Shown in pieces: positions 8,792-19,805 of a stretch of 64,000 bases of DNA. This DNA is from Legionella erythra (GTDB taxonomy: Bacteria > Pseudomonadota > Gammaproteobacteria > Legionellales > Legionellaceae): positions 1 through 64,000 of the forward strand of contig NZ_LNYA01000023.1 in assembly GCF_001467615.1 (NCBI RefSeq). Reading direction: 5' to 3'. The number at the start of each line of letters is the position of its first letter. The first letter of the stretch is position 1. A program made the translations under genes and the position numbers. The notes beneath the pieces are model-generated. The model was not told the origin of the DNA. It ran no database searches and was given only the letters and a program-made list of their open reading frames with translations.

Positions 8792-9408
8792 TGTTTACCG
8801 GACTCATAGAAGAAAAAACGCAGGTAATAAGTAATGAACCGGCTTCCGGGGGCATGCGTTTGTGCCTGCATTCCCCTTTTACGGTGTTACAAAGCGGTGA
8901 AAGCATCGCGGTGAACGGTGCCTGCCTCACCTATACACCTCATGAAACCCCCGCCTGCCTGACCTTCGATGTTTCACCGGAAACCCTGGCTAAAACAAAC
9001 TTAAGTCAACTGAAAGCGGGCGATTACGTCAATCTCGAGCGCGCCATGTTGGCGCATAGTCGTTTTGGCGGGCATTATGTCAGCGGCCACGTCGACACCA
9101 CGGCTTGTTTAGCCGAGATGAAGGCAGTCGGTGACTATTATGAAATCCGGGTGAACGATTTTGCTACGGATGCTAGGCTTTATCTGCTGCCCAAGGGCAG
9201 TATTACGCTGGATGGCGTCAGTTTGACCATTAACGCGGTGGCACAGGGTGCGATTGATGTCATGCTGGTGCCGCATACGCTGATGGTGACGACCTTGGGA
9301 TACCTCAAACCCGGTCATCGTTTTAATGTGGAATTTGATTATTTGACTCGAATTGTTGCTCATCAACTCAGCATTTCGGGCCAGTTAAAGAATGAGGTTT
9401 ATTCATGA
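8791..9408 (+). CDS. ribE: Riboflavin synthase, alpha subunit
   Basis: 205 residues from the ATG at 8791 (MFTGLIEE, the family's typical start). An in-frame ATG 54 bases upstream would only add residues encoded inside ribD. Two homologous lumazine-binding halves are visible: VNGACLTYT and GGHYVSGHVDTTA in the first, SITLDGVSLTINAV and VPHTL in the second. It dismutates two 6,7-dimethyl-8-ribityllumazine molecules to riboflavin. It overlaps ribD by 1 base and ribBA by 4. Some gammaproteobacteria call this gene ribC. Confidence 0.95.
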   Translation: MFTGLIEEKTQVISNEPASGGMRLCLHSPFTVLQSGESIAVNGACLTYTPHETPACLTFDVSPETLAKTNLSQLKAGDYVNLERAMLAHSRFGGHYVSGHVDTTACLAEMKAVGDYYEIRVNDFATDARLYLLPKGSITLDGVSLTINAVAQGAIDVMLVPHTLMVTTLGYLKPGHRFNVEFDYLTRIVAHQLSISGQLKNEVYS

Positions 9409-10613
9409 CGAGTCCTTTTGCCAGCATTGAGCACGCAATAGAAACTTTAAAAGCAGGGCGCATGATCATGCTCCTTGATGATGAAAATCGTGAAAATGAA
9501 GGTGATCTGGTCATAGCCGCGCAATATGCCACGCCAGAAGCCATCAATTTCATGTCACGGTTTGGACGCGGTTTAATCTGCCTGCCCATGGCGGGAGAAT
9601 TGATTGATAAATTGCAGCTGCCCATGATGGCCAGCCATAACCGTTCTCCCTACGGCACGGCGTTTACTGTGTCTATTGAGGCAGCCCGCGGGGTGTCGAC
9701 AGGGATATCCGCAAGTGATCGTGCTCACACTATCCAGGTGGCTATTGATGCCGCCAGCAGTCCGGCTGATATTATTTCACCCGGCCATGTTTTTCCGCTG
9801 CGCGCAAAAGACGGCGGGGTGTTAAAGCGTCAGGGGCAAACAGAAGGCAGCGTGGATCTGGCACGGCTGGCGGGGTTAACACCAGCAGCGGTTATCTGTG
9901 AAATTATCAATGACGACGGCACCATGAGCCGCCGCGATGAACTCGCCGTTTTTTCAAGGCAGCATGATATTCCCATGGTCACTATTCGCGACCTGATTGA
10001 TTATCGCATACGCCATGAAACACTGGTTGATGCCGCTGCAGAAACCACCATCCCTCTGCAGGACCATGGACTTTTTACCATGACCGTTTTCAACAATGAG
10101 CTGGATGATGCCGAGCATTTTGCTCTGGTGAAAAAGCCTGTGGTTGCCAATCAGATTCCGTTGGTTCGCATTCATTCCGAGTGCATTACCGGTGATGTTT
10201 TTGGTTCCTGTAAGTGTGATTGCGGTGCGCAATTGCAGCGCTCCTTAAATCTTATCGCAAAAGAGGGGGGGGTTCTGATTTATCTGCGCCAGGAAGGACG
10301 CGGCATTGGTCTTGCCAATAAATTAAAAGCCTACGCCCTGCAAGATCAGGGATTGGATACCGTGGACGCCAATTTAAAATTGGGATTCCCGGCGGATAAC
10401 CGCGACTATGCGATCGGTTTCCAGATTCTTAAACACCTGGGCATTGATGTTCTGCGTTTAATGACCAATAATCCGCAAAAACTGGATGGGCTTACCAAGT
10501 TTGGCCTAACCATCAGCGAACGCGTACCTTTAACCATCGAACCGTCTAACGAAAACCGTAACTATTTAAAAACCAAGCAAACCAGGCTCGGGCATTTAAT
10601 GACTGTGGATTAG
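9405..10613 (+). CDS. ribBA: Bifunctional DHBP synthase / GTP cyclohydrolase II
   Basis: 402 residues. The N-terminal half is 3,4-dihydroxy-2-butanone-4-phosphate synthase (LLDDENRENEGDLVIAA; later SPGHVFPLRA and HEL-like residues). The C-terminal half is GTP cyclohydrolase II with the zinc cluster SECITGDVFGSCKCDCG and the catalytic YLRQEGRGIGL. In many proteobacteria the second half is degenerate, but here all its visible motifs are intact, so one protein should supply both branches of riboflavin synthesis. The ATG overlaps the ribE stop (ATGA). Confidence 0.95.
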   Translation: MTSPFASIEHAIETLKAGRMIMLLDDENRENEGDLVIAAQYATPEAINFMSRFGRGLICLPMAGELIDKLQLPMMASHNRSPYGTAFTVSIEAARGVSTGISASDRAHTIQVAIDAASSPADIISPGHVFPLRAKDGGVLKRQGQTEGSVDLARLAGLTPAAVICEIINDDGTMSRRDELAVFSRQHDIPMVTIRDLIDYRIRHETLVDAAAETTIPLQDHGLFTMTVFNNELDDAEHFALVKKPVVANQIPLVRIHSECITGDVFGSCKCDCGAQLQRSLNLIAKEGGVLIYLRQEGRGIGLANKLKAYALQDQGLDTVDANLKLGFPADNRDYAIGFQILKHLGIDVLRLMTNNPQKLDGLTKFGLTISERVPLTIEPSNENRNYLKTKQTRLGHLMTVD

Positions 10614-10622
10614 GATGAATGA

Positions 10623-11090
10623 ATGAAACTGATTGATGAAACCACGGCTGAACAAAGCCGCTCTTTTCCTGTCGCTTTGGTCGTAAGCCAATTTAATCGC
10701 GATGTAACTGCTGAATTAAAGAAAGGCGCGATCGAGCGTTTATTGCAGTCAGGGTTTCACGATCATGATTTGCTGATCGTGGAGGTACCGGGCGCCGTTG
10801 AGATTCCACTCCTGGCTAAACGTCTTGCCGCAAAAGGGCAGGTTGAAGCCATTATTGCACTTGGCGCTGTCATTCGCGGTGAAACCACGCATTATGATTA
10901 TGTTTGCGAACAGGTCAGCAATGGGTGTCAGCAGGTTGCACTGGAGTATGATCTGCCGATTATTTTTGGGGTGCTCACCACTGAAAATGAAGAGCAGGCC
11001 TGGGATCGCCTCGGCGGCCGACATGGTCATAAGGGGCGGGATGCGGCTGATTGCGCGATAGCCATGCATACGATCCTTAAACAACTTTAA
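10623..11090 (+). CDS. ribH: 6,7-dimethyl-8-ribityllumazine synthase
   Basis: 155 residues, the usual length. Substrate-site motifs are visible: VSQFNRDVT, VPGAVEIPLLAK, ALGAVIRGETTHYDYVC and GGRHGHKGRDAAD. It condenses the products of the RibB and RibD branches to give the substrate of riboflavin synthase; the family forms pentamers or 60-subunit capsids. It lies 9 bases after ribBA and is the last gene of the cluster. nusB, a frequent follower of ribH elsewhere, is not next here. Confidence 0.95.
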   Translation: MKLIDETTAEQSRSFPVALVVSQFNRDVTAELKKGAIERLLQSGFHDHDLLIVEVPGAVEIPLLAKRLAAKGQVEAIIALGAVIRGETTHYDYVCEQVSNGCQQVALEYDLPIIFGVLTTENEEQAWDRLGGRHGHKGRDAADCAIAMHTILKQL

Positions 11091-11115
11091 ACGCACGGTT
11101 AAGCGGGTTAATTAG

Positions 11116-13706
<2,591 letters not shown>

Positions 13707-13729
13707 TTAAAGTCTTGTGACAACCCTGG

Positions 13730-13752
13730 GTACCGCGGACAAGCCGCGGTAC
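13730..13752. repeat. REP-like palindrome
   Basis: GTACCGCGG and CCGCGGTAC form a perfect 9-bp stem with a 5-base loop, 24 bases after kdsA. Its right arm runs into the first unit of the 24-bp tandem repeat. A degenerate relative (CCGGATAAGCCGG) is seen near 48317. This suggests a dispersed intergenic repeat family. Confidence 0.6.
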
Positions 13753-13818
13753 GTAGGATTTATATTCACAGGGCAGGCAGGATTTATACTCACACGGTAC
13801 GTAGGGTTTATACTCTTC
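13747..13818. repeat. Three tandem copies of a 24-bp repeat
   Basis: Units start at 13747, 13771 and 13795, exactly 24 bases apart. They share a core like GTAGGATTTATACTCACA: GTAGGATTTATATTCACA, GCAGGATTTATACTCACA and GTAGGGTTTATACTCTTC. The first and third also share CGGTACGTAGG. A diverged single copy (CGGTATGTG, then TTTATACTC) lies at about 33283-33308. There is no coding potential. Confidence 0.65.
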
Positions 13819-13953
13819 TTGCTCCCAAGGGGAGCTGGGTGCCCATCACTACAGCTTATTTTATATAATTGACCGACTCCAGAAGCTGAAATGTTTGGTT
13901 ATTTTCTTTTTCTGGTGAGTTAATTGTAGAAGTAGGTATTTATCAGACTGATT

Positions 13954-14041
13954 TGGCGGAGAGGCAGGGATTCGAACCCTGGGAAGGTTGCCCTTCAACG
14001 GTTTTCAAGACCGCCGCAATCGACCGCTCTGCCACCTCTCC
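13954..14041 (-). tRNA. tRNA-Ser (anticodon UGA)
   Basis: 88 bases including the encoded CCA. The acceptor stem GGAGAGG (14035-14041) pairs with CCTCTCC, then discriminator G and CCA (ending at 13954). The D region is GGCAGAGCGGTCGATTG. The anticodon loop is in CGGTCTTGAAAACCG, giving anticodon TGA. A long class-II variable arm (GTTGAAGGGCAACCTTCC) and the T-loop GGTTCGAATCC are present. The long variable arm and anticodon identify serine. It lies between kdsA and bamD on the opposite strand. Confidence 0.95.
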
Positions 14042-14052
14042 GACAGTGCGAA

Positions 14053-14081
14053 ATACTATCGTAAGCCCAGCTGCATTGCAA
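14053..14081 (-). promoter_or_regulatory. Promoter of tRNA-Ser
   Basis: On the minus strand, TTGCAA (14076-14081) and TAGTAT (14053-14058) are separated by 17 bases. The tRNA 5' end lies 11 bases beyond the -10 box. The match to a sigma-70 promoter is good. Confidence 0.6.
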
Positions 14082-14136
14082 ATTATTTTTTATAAATTTG
14101 GAAAAGAAAAGAGTCGCTAATTCGCCTTCTCAAGAG

Positions 14137-14165
14137 TTCGCAAATTGTTACAGGATGGGTATAAT
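14137..14165 (+). promoter_or_regulatory. Promoter of bamD
   Basis: A perfect TATAAT at 14160-14165 is preceded 17 bases upstream by a weak TTCGCA -35 (14137-14142). It lies about 60 bases before the bamD start, diverging from the tRNA promoter. Confidence 0.5.
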
Positions 14166-14227
14166 GGGCGGCATTTGCAAAAGTATTGCCGTCTCACTGC
14201 GGCGAGTGTTTTACAGGGTGTTAATAA

Positions 14228-15004
14228 ATGAAACAATTACAAGCGATATTCCTGATAAGCCTGATTCTATTTCTGGGGGCCTGTTCCAAATGGGGACGCG
14301 ATGATGACGACAATGGCCCTTATAAGGGTATGAGCGCCAAACAATTGTTTGACCAATCAAAAGACGCCATGGCCAAAGGCCAGTACCAAACCGCTTCCAA
14401 ACGCCTCGAAGCTCTGGAATCCATGTACCCTTTCAGTGAATACGCCGAGCAGGCGCAGCAGGATTTGATTTATGCCTATTATCAGAATGGCGATTACGCA
14501 TCGGCCGCTGCCACGGCGGAGCGTTTTATTCACCTCTATCCGCGCGCCCAGCATGTGGATTACGCCTATTACATGAAAGGATTGGCGAATTTCAATCAAC
14601 CACGCGGTTCTTTTGCCAATGTTATTCCCCTGGATGAGTCCATGCGGGACTCAGGCACCCAGGCGCAGGCATACAGCGATTTTGCGGCCTTGATTGAACG
14701 CTTCCCCAATAGCGCTTACAAACCCAATGCCTTGCAGCGCATGATTTATTTAAGAAATACCTTTGCCCAACGGGAGCTTAATGCCTCCAGGTATTTCTTT
14801 GAGCGTAAGAAATACGTAGCCGCAGCCGAACGGGCCAGCTATTTAGTTAAAAATTACCCGCAGGCGCCTGCCGCTCAGCAGGGCCTGGTGCTTCTTTATA
14901 AATCCAATCTGGCTTTAGGATTGAGAAAAGCGGCGGAGGATACTCTGGCGGTTTATAATTCAACTTATCCAAATCAACCCATCAATGCTAACGCTCAAAG
15001 CTAA
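14228..15004 (+). CDS. bamD: Outer membrane assembly lipoprotein BamD
   Basis: 258 residues. A lipoprotein signal ends at LFLGAC (lipidated Cys19). It is followed by TPR-like repeats: SAKQLFDQSKDAMAKGQYQ, FSEYAEQAQQDLIYAYYQNG, then the conserved DYAYYMKGLANFNQ and YSDFAALIERFPNSAY. BamD is the essential lipoprotein of the Bam complex that inserts barrel proteins into the outer membrane. Length and motifs are typical. The next gene begins inside its last seven codons. Confidence 0.93.
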   Translation: MKQLQAIFLISLILFLGACSKWGRDDDDNGPYKGMSAKQLFDQSKDAMAKGQYQTASKRLEALESMYPFSEYAEQAQQDLIYAYYQNGDYASAAATAERFIHLYPRAQHVDYAYYMKGLANFNQPRGSFANVIPLDESMRDSGTQAQAYSDFAALIERFPNSAYKPNALQRMIYLRNTFAQRELNASRYFFERKKYVAAAERASYLVKNYPQAPAAQQGLVLLYKSNLALGLRKAAEDTLAVYNSTYPNQPINANAQS

Positions 15005-16055
15005 AACCATAACCCGTCTGATAGCCTGTTTGCTGGCTTTGTTTTTCAGCAATCAGGCTTTTTCCAGTGAGCCCCTGGCGGTTGGAGACATCCCTTCATT
15101 GCGTCGTGACTACCAGCTTTATCAAGCCTGGTCTTTGGGGAGAAATTATTATTTCGGTACCACGCTCAAGCAGGATCGCATCATGGCTCTTGCCTGGCAA
15201 ATGATTTATGTCAGTCTGCTGCCTGAACGCTACCCCGATAAAAAGACACTGCTTTCTTTTTATGAGCAAGGGTTATCCCGTTCACAACGTGCTGAAGCAA
15301 GCTATCGGGCTGACCTCTTTAAGCAGAAATATCACTTGCATGAGGCCTTGAACGAGGCGCAACTGGCTAAAGCCTATCGCTTGCGTGATGAAGTCAACGT
15401 TTGGGATAAGCTGGATTTGGATTTGCCTCCCCGGACGGTCAATGCCCATTTTAACCGCTGGCTAGAATGGCTCGCAGAGCACGGCAACAGGGAGTTGGCA
15501 TTGGCATTCGATGAAAAAGCCAGCCAGCTTAACCGGGAGAAAAAATTTCCCATTGTGTATGGGCAAGTCGTCATCCGGGGGCCGGAGCCCCTGGCGATGG
15601 TTCAGAGCAATGTACCATGCACACCTGAGGGGTATTTTGTCACCCAGGCTTTCGATAATACGCTCAAATTTGCGCTACCCGGCTATCAAACAGTGACTAT
15701 TCCCGTGGTTAACCCGTCGATTCAAAGCGTGGGCACCGTGGTTCTGGTTAAGCGTTCTCACAGTCAACGTACCGGCGTGGTTGGTCGTGTACTGCCCTGG
15801 CGCGGACTTTCTCATGGCAATATCGTATTGACCATGGATGAAACCAGCCTGGTTAAACAACCGGATCCCTGGTATCACCCGGTCATTCCCTTAACGGTCA
15901 CACCGGGTGGTGAATTTTATGCGACAGGCCTGGTGCCGGGTAACTATCATCTTTACATCAATACCGCAGGCGTTTCCACCTCCATTAAATTCACAGCGAG
16001 AGAAGGCGAAATCCGTGGCTTGTCTCTGGTTGATTTGCGGGCTCAGGCACGCTAA
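14985..16055 (+). CDS. Conserved exported protein of unknown function
   Basis: 356 residues. A signal peptide (RLIACLLALFFSNQAFSS) is followed by a mostly helical region (60-180) rich in charged residues. From about 185 there is a beta-type segment (PIVYGQVVIRGPEPLAMV, VVGRVLPWRGLSHGNIVLTMDE, GGEFYATGLVPGNYHLYIN) that resembles a carboxypeptidase-regulatory or prealbumin-like fold. I do not recognise the family. The ATG lies 20 bases inside bamD, so it is probably translated with it and may act in the envelope. A hairpin terminator follows directly. Confidence 0.7.
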   Translation: MLTLKAKTITRLIACLLALFFSNQAFSSEPLAVGDIPSLRRDYQLYQAWSLGRNYYFGTTLKQDRIMALAWQMIYVSLLPERYPDKKTLLSFYEQGLSRSQRAEASYRADLFKQKYHLHEALNEAQLAKAYRLRDEVNVWDKLDLDLPPRTVNAHFNRWLEWLAEHGNRELALAFDEKASQLNREKKFPIVYGQVVIRGPEPLAMVQSNVPCTPEGYFVTQAFDNTLKFALPGYQTVTIPVVNPSIQSVGTVVLVKRSHSQRTGVVGRVLPWRGLSHGNIVLTMDETSLVKQPDPWYHPVIPLTVTPGGEFYATGLVPGNYHLYINTAGVSTSIKFTAREGEIRGLSLVDLRAQAR

Positions 16056-16087
16056 GGGGCAAAAAAACCTCATGGTTTTTCTGCCCC
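16056..16087. terminator. Bidirectional hairpin terminator
   Basis: GGGGCA and TGCCCC close a stem whose inner part is AAAAAACC and GGTTTTT around a TCAT loop (one bulged base). It lies 1 base after one gene and 8 bases before the end of the convergent rdgC. The A/T-rich inner stem could serve both strands. Confidence 0.65.
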
Positions 16088-16094
16088 ATGCGAC

Positions 16095-17033
16095 TTAAGC
16101 GAGACAGTCGGCTTCTTCAAGAGACGGGGTGGTGGTTTGGGTGGCGGATTTTTGCTGTAGGCCATCCATTAGATCATTGGTTAAAGCACGCAATTCGCCG
16201 CATAATAAGGCGAGGGCTGCGTCGCGCTGCATATAATCTTCTTCAAGCTGGCTGATATCGTTGAATTCATCCACAAGGTAATCAAGGCATTTCAAGCGCT
16301 TGAACGTCAATTCATGCGTCAGAGTCAGCTGGATACGCTCATTCCAAATCAATGAAATTTCCGCGGCCACCAATCCCTGCGATAACAGCGTGATGATTTC
16401 TTCCGCCGGCAATTCATAGCCTTTGCAATTAACGCGCTTTTTTTCATCGCCGGGCGAAAAGAGCAGACAATCCGATGCTAATTGGAAGGGGCTGGGCAAA
16501 GAACCCGGCTCGGAAATCCATTCAGCAAACCGTGTGGCTAAATTTTCAGGATAAAACAAGGGTTCCAGCTGAATACCCGGTATGGATTTGCGTAGCAGGG
16601 CAATCAGTTGAGAGGCCTGATTTTCGCTGGCTGTGTTGATGATAAGACGCTGGGCGCTGGTGTCAAGCAGGGCCGGGAGACGCTTTTGGACACAAAAGGA
16701 TTTAGGCAGCAATTCAAATTCAAGATCTTCTGCCATTTGCGCTTTTTCAGCGCGCTTGATGGAACGCCCCTGCTGCGCTTCCAGAGTCTGAATTTTTTCA
16801 GCCAACAAGCGGTTGATGACGCCGCGGGGAAGAATGCGTTCTTCTTTACCCAGGCAGATAAGGCTGCTGCCGGCGATTTCCTGAACCAGTTCATCCTGAT
16901 AAGCCGGCAGCCAGCCATAAATGAAACGGGCATGCGGCGGGCAGGGCTTTAAGCGTTCCTCTGCCAATGCAGTATTCAAGTCAACCGGTTCGTTTAATTC
17001 GTAGTTATAGATGAGGGCATTACTAAACCACAT
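16095..17033 (-). CDS. rdgC: Recombination-associated protein RdgC
   Basis: 312 residues, the family's normal size. Recognisable features are the start MWFSNALIYNYEL, the GWLP motif early on, ILPRGVINRLLAEKI, and the late KRLKCLDYLVDE with an acidic tail. RdgC forms a ring dimer around double-stranded DNA and limits RecA filament action. It is transcribed alone. About 230 bases upstream hold a REP-like hairpin but no gene. Confidence 0.93.
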   Translation of the reverse strand: MWFSNALIYNYELNEPVDLNTALAEERLKPCPPHARFIYGWLPAYQDELVQEIAGSSLICLGKEERILPRGVINRLLAEKIQTLEAQQGRSIKRAEKAQMAEDLEFELLPKSFCVQKRLPALLDTSAQRLIINTASENQASQLIALLRKSIPGIQLEPLFYPENLATRFAEWISEPGSLPSPFQLASDCLLFSPGDEKKRVNCKGYELPAEEIITLLSQGLVAAEISLIWNERIQLTLTHELTFKRLKCLDYLVDEFNDISQLEEDYMQRDAALALLCGELRALTNDLMDGLQQKSATQTTTPSLEEADCLA

Positions 17034-17211
17034 GATTGTTCCTTATCAGCAAAAAAGCGATGCTACCATGTTTAAGGGATGCTGCGATAGGGTGCGAATC
17101 ACTGTCAGCTGGACGTACTCGGCAAACGGGAAAACCATGGGTTCATAACGTGAACAGCTGCCCGTCTTCGCGGGAAAGACAGGGGTTTTGTCATCACCGT
17201 CTCTATCTGTC

Positions 17212-17233
17212 ATCCCCCGCGCAGGCGGGGGAT
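17212..17233. repeat. REP-like palindrome
   Basis: ATCCCCCGC and GCGGGGGAT form a perfect 9-bp stem with a GCAG loop. The sequence type (TGTCATCCCCCGCGCAGGCG) is the common intergenic REP pattern of many proteobacteria. It lies between two genes and may act as the end signal of the minus-strand barrel gene's neighbourhood; no T tract is seen. Confidence 0.6.
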
Positions 17234-17262
17234 CTATCAGGATCCTGACAGGACCATGTCAA

Positions 17263-18216
17263 TTACCAATAGGCATTCAAAGCCAGCACATAGGACGTGA
17301 AATCACCCGTGTCCCTGCCGGCTGCACTTTTCCACACGCCGCCTATTAAGCCAATGTTTTCGTTGAAATTGTACTCAATCGCCGGTGCATAGGTGATTTG
17401 ATCGACCGTACCATGACCTAAAGGCGCAGGGAGACCGGTAGCGGTGGTGCCAGGATTGCCCCTGAACGTTGTCGCCTGACGATTGGCCACATAACCCTCC
17501 AGGACGGCTACCCAGTGTTGGGTCAAACTGAGTTCACCGGCTAAATCGAGACTGACCAGATCACCCGGATCCAGCGTTGCATCGGTATCGAGTGCCCCGC
17601 CAAAGGTGTTAAACCCTCGCAGCCTGACATCATTGGCATGCATGTACGCAAGGCTTAAACGGGTGCGCAGATAGATGGTGTCGTTAAACGGCTTTAAATG
17701 TTGGAAATTAAGGGCCAAAGCGGTCTGGTAGCTGCCAATCCCGGATGCATCCGTGCCATTGGCAAAGGGGCTTAAATGCTCGTATTGACCCGTCGGCAGA
17801 GTTTCCTGGATAGTGAAACGCAGATCAGGCCGCCACGCGGAATCCTTTTGCTCAAGGACTTGGTAACCTAAAGTCACGGCCGTATCGCTGACCTTGTGGG
17901 AGGAACTGCCGCGAAAACGGTTAAACGTATAGGGCAAGATGAATTGAATGTCCAGCCTATCAGTCAAGCCATGCGAAAAAATCGGGTTGATGATGGTGCT
18001 GATATTGGCTGGCGTATGTGTCAATTTCCAGTGCTTGTCGTAAACCCCGTCGTTGTCATTGTAAAACAGGTAGGTTTCGAGATTGGTATGGCCTTTCGGA
18101 ATGGTGTGGCCAGAGGGTGCAAGCAAAGGACCGGTGTACCAGGGGCCTGCCATTGCTACTTTACAAAACAGCAGGCTGGCTAAAATAGAGACTGGTTTGG
18201 TAAAGTTAGCTTTCAT
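17263..18216 (-). CDS. Putative outer membrane beta-barrel protein
   Basis: 317 residues. A signal peptide (SILASLLFCKVAMA, cleavage before GPWYTG) is followed by a chain of alternating amphipathic strands ending in an aromatic residue (YVLALNAYW), as expected of a barrel. It recalls the transporter family of the phenol MetA-pathway (GLTDRLDIQFILPY, QVLEQKDSAWRPDLRFTIQ). The Shine-Dalgarno is GAGGTG. The substrate is unknown and there is no operon partner. Confidence 0.65.
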   Translation of the reverse strand: MKANFTKPVSILASLLFCKVAMAGPWYTGPLLAPSGHTIPKGHTNLETYLFYNDNDGVYDKHWKLTHTPANISTIINPIFSHGLTDRLDIQFILPYTFNRFRGSSSHKVSDTAVTLGYQVLEQKDSAWRPDLRFTIQETLPTGQYEHLSPFANGTDASGIGSYQTALALNFQHLKPFNDTIYLRTRLSLAYMHANDVRLRGFNTFGGALDTDATLDPGDLVSLDLAGELSLTQHWVAVLEGYVANRQATTFRGNPGTTATGLPAPLGHGTVDQITYAPAIEYNFNENIGLIGGVWKSAAGRDTGDFTSYVLALNAYW

Positions 18217-18304
18217 AATACACCTCTTGTTATAATAATGGCCTTGCGGCGGTTAAATATTCTGGTGTAGATTAGCCCACTTTTCATGTTTGGGAAATAG
18301 TTAA

Positions 18305-19477
18305 ATGAATGCTTCAGTTGTACTCGAACAGAGCAAACAGTCCAGTATCGTGCGTGGGCATCCCTGGATATTTCCCAAAGCCATCGCCAAAACAGCCGGC
18401 CATCTGCAAACCGGCGAACTGGTATCCATCTTAAGTGCCGAAGGGGAACTCATCGGCACGGGTGTTTATAACGAACACTCACTCTATCGCGTACGGGTAT
18501 TGGCTTTGGCTTTTGAAAAAATCGATTGCTCGTCGTTTAAAACCATTCTCAAACACAGGCTTCGCCAGGCGGTTACCCTGCGTCGGGCTTTAAATTTGCC
18601 CAATGCCGAAACCAATGCCTATCGCCTGTTTAACAGCGAGGCCGATGGCTTGTCCGGTTTAACCATTGATTGCTTCAATACTTATTGCGCTGTTTCAAGT
18701 TCTGCGTATTGGGTGGAACTGCATCGGCAGGACATCATTACTGTCCTTCAGGAGGTTATGTCCTGTGATGAAGTGATCTGGCTTTCGCAGAGTAAACCCT
18801 TAAGTCAGGATGGCTGGGAAGGGGACGCTGAACCGGTTAATCCAAAAATGACTGAAATTGTTGAAGGTGGGGTGCGGTTTGAAATTGACTTTTCAACCGC
18901 ACAAAAAACAGGGCTTTTTATTGATCAACGCGAAAACCACCAGCGCATCGCCGCACTCGCAAAAGGCAAAACGGTACTCGATCTGTATAGCTATACCGGT
19001 GGTTTTGCCCTGCATGCCGCCAAGGCAGGCGCCAGGAAAGTCACGGCTGTTGACAGTTCAAAAACCGCCATTGAACAAGCTATGCGCAATGCGCGCTTAA
19101 ACGCAGTCGATCAGGTGGAGTGGATTGCGGCTGATGCCCGTAATTATCTTGCTCAGGCAGGCGACTACGATTTGATTATTCTTGATCCGCCAAAACTGGT
19201 ACCGTCCAAACGCGATTTAAATCGTGCTAAAAATTATTACCGCTTTTTGCACCGCGAAGTATTCAAGGCTATGAAGCCTGGCGCGTTGTTAATGACCTGC
19301 AATTGTTCGTCTGCCTTGTCAGCCCAGGAGTTTGCAGCACTCGCAGCCAGTCAGGCGGCCATGGTTGGCAAGCAGGTGCGGTTATTGGGCGTTTTTGGCC
19401 CGGCGAGTTGCCACCCCACGCGGCCGTCCTTTCCGGAAGGCAATTACCTGACCGCCGTGTTACTCGCCGTTGTTTAA
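18305..19477 (+). CDS. rlmI: 23S rRNA m5C1962 methyltransferase, RlmI-type
   Basis: 390 residues. An N-terminal PUA domain (GHPWIFPKAIAK) is followed by an EEHEE-type middle region (NAYRLFNSEADGLSGLTID). The Rossmann methyltransferase has KTVLDLYSYTGGFALHA for SAM, LDPPKLVPSK, and catalytic Cys in MTCNCSSAL. The order matches RlmI, which methylates C1962 of 23S rRNA. Its stop overlaps the stop of the convergent DUF4286-like gene. Confidence 0.85.
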   Translation: MNASVVLEQSKQSSIVRGHPWIFPKAIAKTAGHLQTGELVSILSAEGELIGTGVYNEHSLYRVRVLALAFEKIDCSSFKTILKHRLRQAVTLRRALNLPNAETNAYRLFNSEADGLSGLTIDCFNTYCAVSSSAYWVELHRQDIITVLQEVMSCDEVIWLSQSKPLSQDGWEGDAEPVNPKMTEIVEGGVRFEIDFSTAQKTGLFIDQRENHQRIAALAKGKTVLDLYSYTGGFALHAAKAGARKVTAVDSSKTAIEQAMRNARLNAVDQVEWIAADARNYLAQAGDYDLIILDPPKLVPSKRDLNRAKNYYRFLHREVFKAMKPGALLMTCNCSSALSAQEFAALAASQAAMVGKQVRLLGVFGPASCHPTRPSFPEGNYLTAVLLAVV

Positions 19478-19797
19478 TCGGATTCAGCCGCGTAAGTATT
19501 CACTACCGTCAATACCCGGCGTGTGGCGGTGAATTGATGACCGAAGCGGTTAATGCCATCCTCGCGCATGCGCGGGGCATGATTCCGGATGTACTGCTGA
19601 TAATGCGTTTCACTGGCTAAATAATAATGCACAACCAATTCGCGCTGCTTTTGGTCTTTTGGCTCGTCCTGAACGGATAAAATGGCTTTGAGAAACCCTT
19701 CAAATCCAAGCAACTCCTCAATATGCGGTTTTAACCACGCCATAAAGGCGTCGATAATGGCGGCGTCGACACTGAGATTCACTTCATAAATCAGCAT
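19474..19797 (-). CDS. DUF4286-like small protein
   Basis: 107 residues, no signal peptide, with an ABM/ferredoxin-like look (MLIYEVNLSVDAAIIDAFMAWLKPHIEELL, beginning quoted in part). The C-terminal half has REQLVVHYYLAS-like strands and a Tyr-rich helix. Function is unknown. It starts 8 bases after hisIE and is therefore probably the last gene of the his transcript. It has no obvious link to histidine synthesis. Confidence 0.65.
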   Translation of the reverse strand: MLIYEVNLSVDAAIIDAFMAWLKPHIEELLGFEGFLKAILSVQDEPKDQKQRELVVHYYLASETHYQQYIRNHAPRMREDGINRFGHQFTATRRVLTVVNTYAAESD

Positions 19798-19805
19798 GAA
19801 AATCC

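Noticed and set aside
13730-13752. Palindrome after kdsA as an intrinsic terminator
   Set aside because: Strong stem but no T tract on either strand; its relation to other intergenic copies fits a REP-like repeat better.
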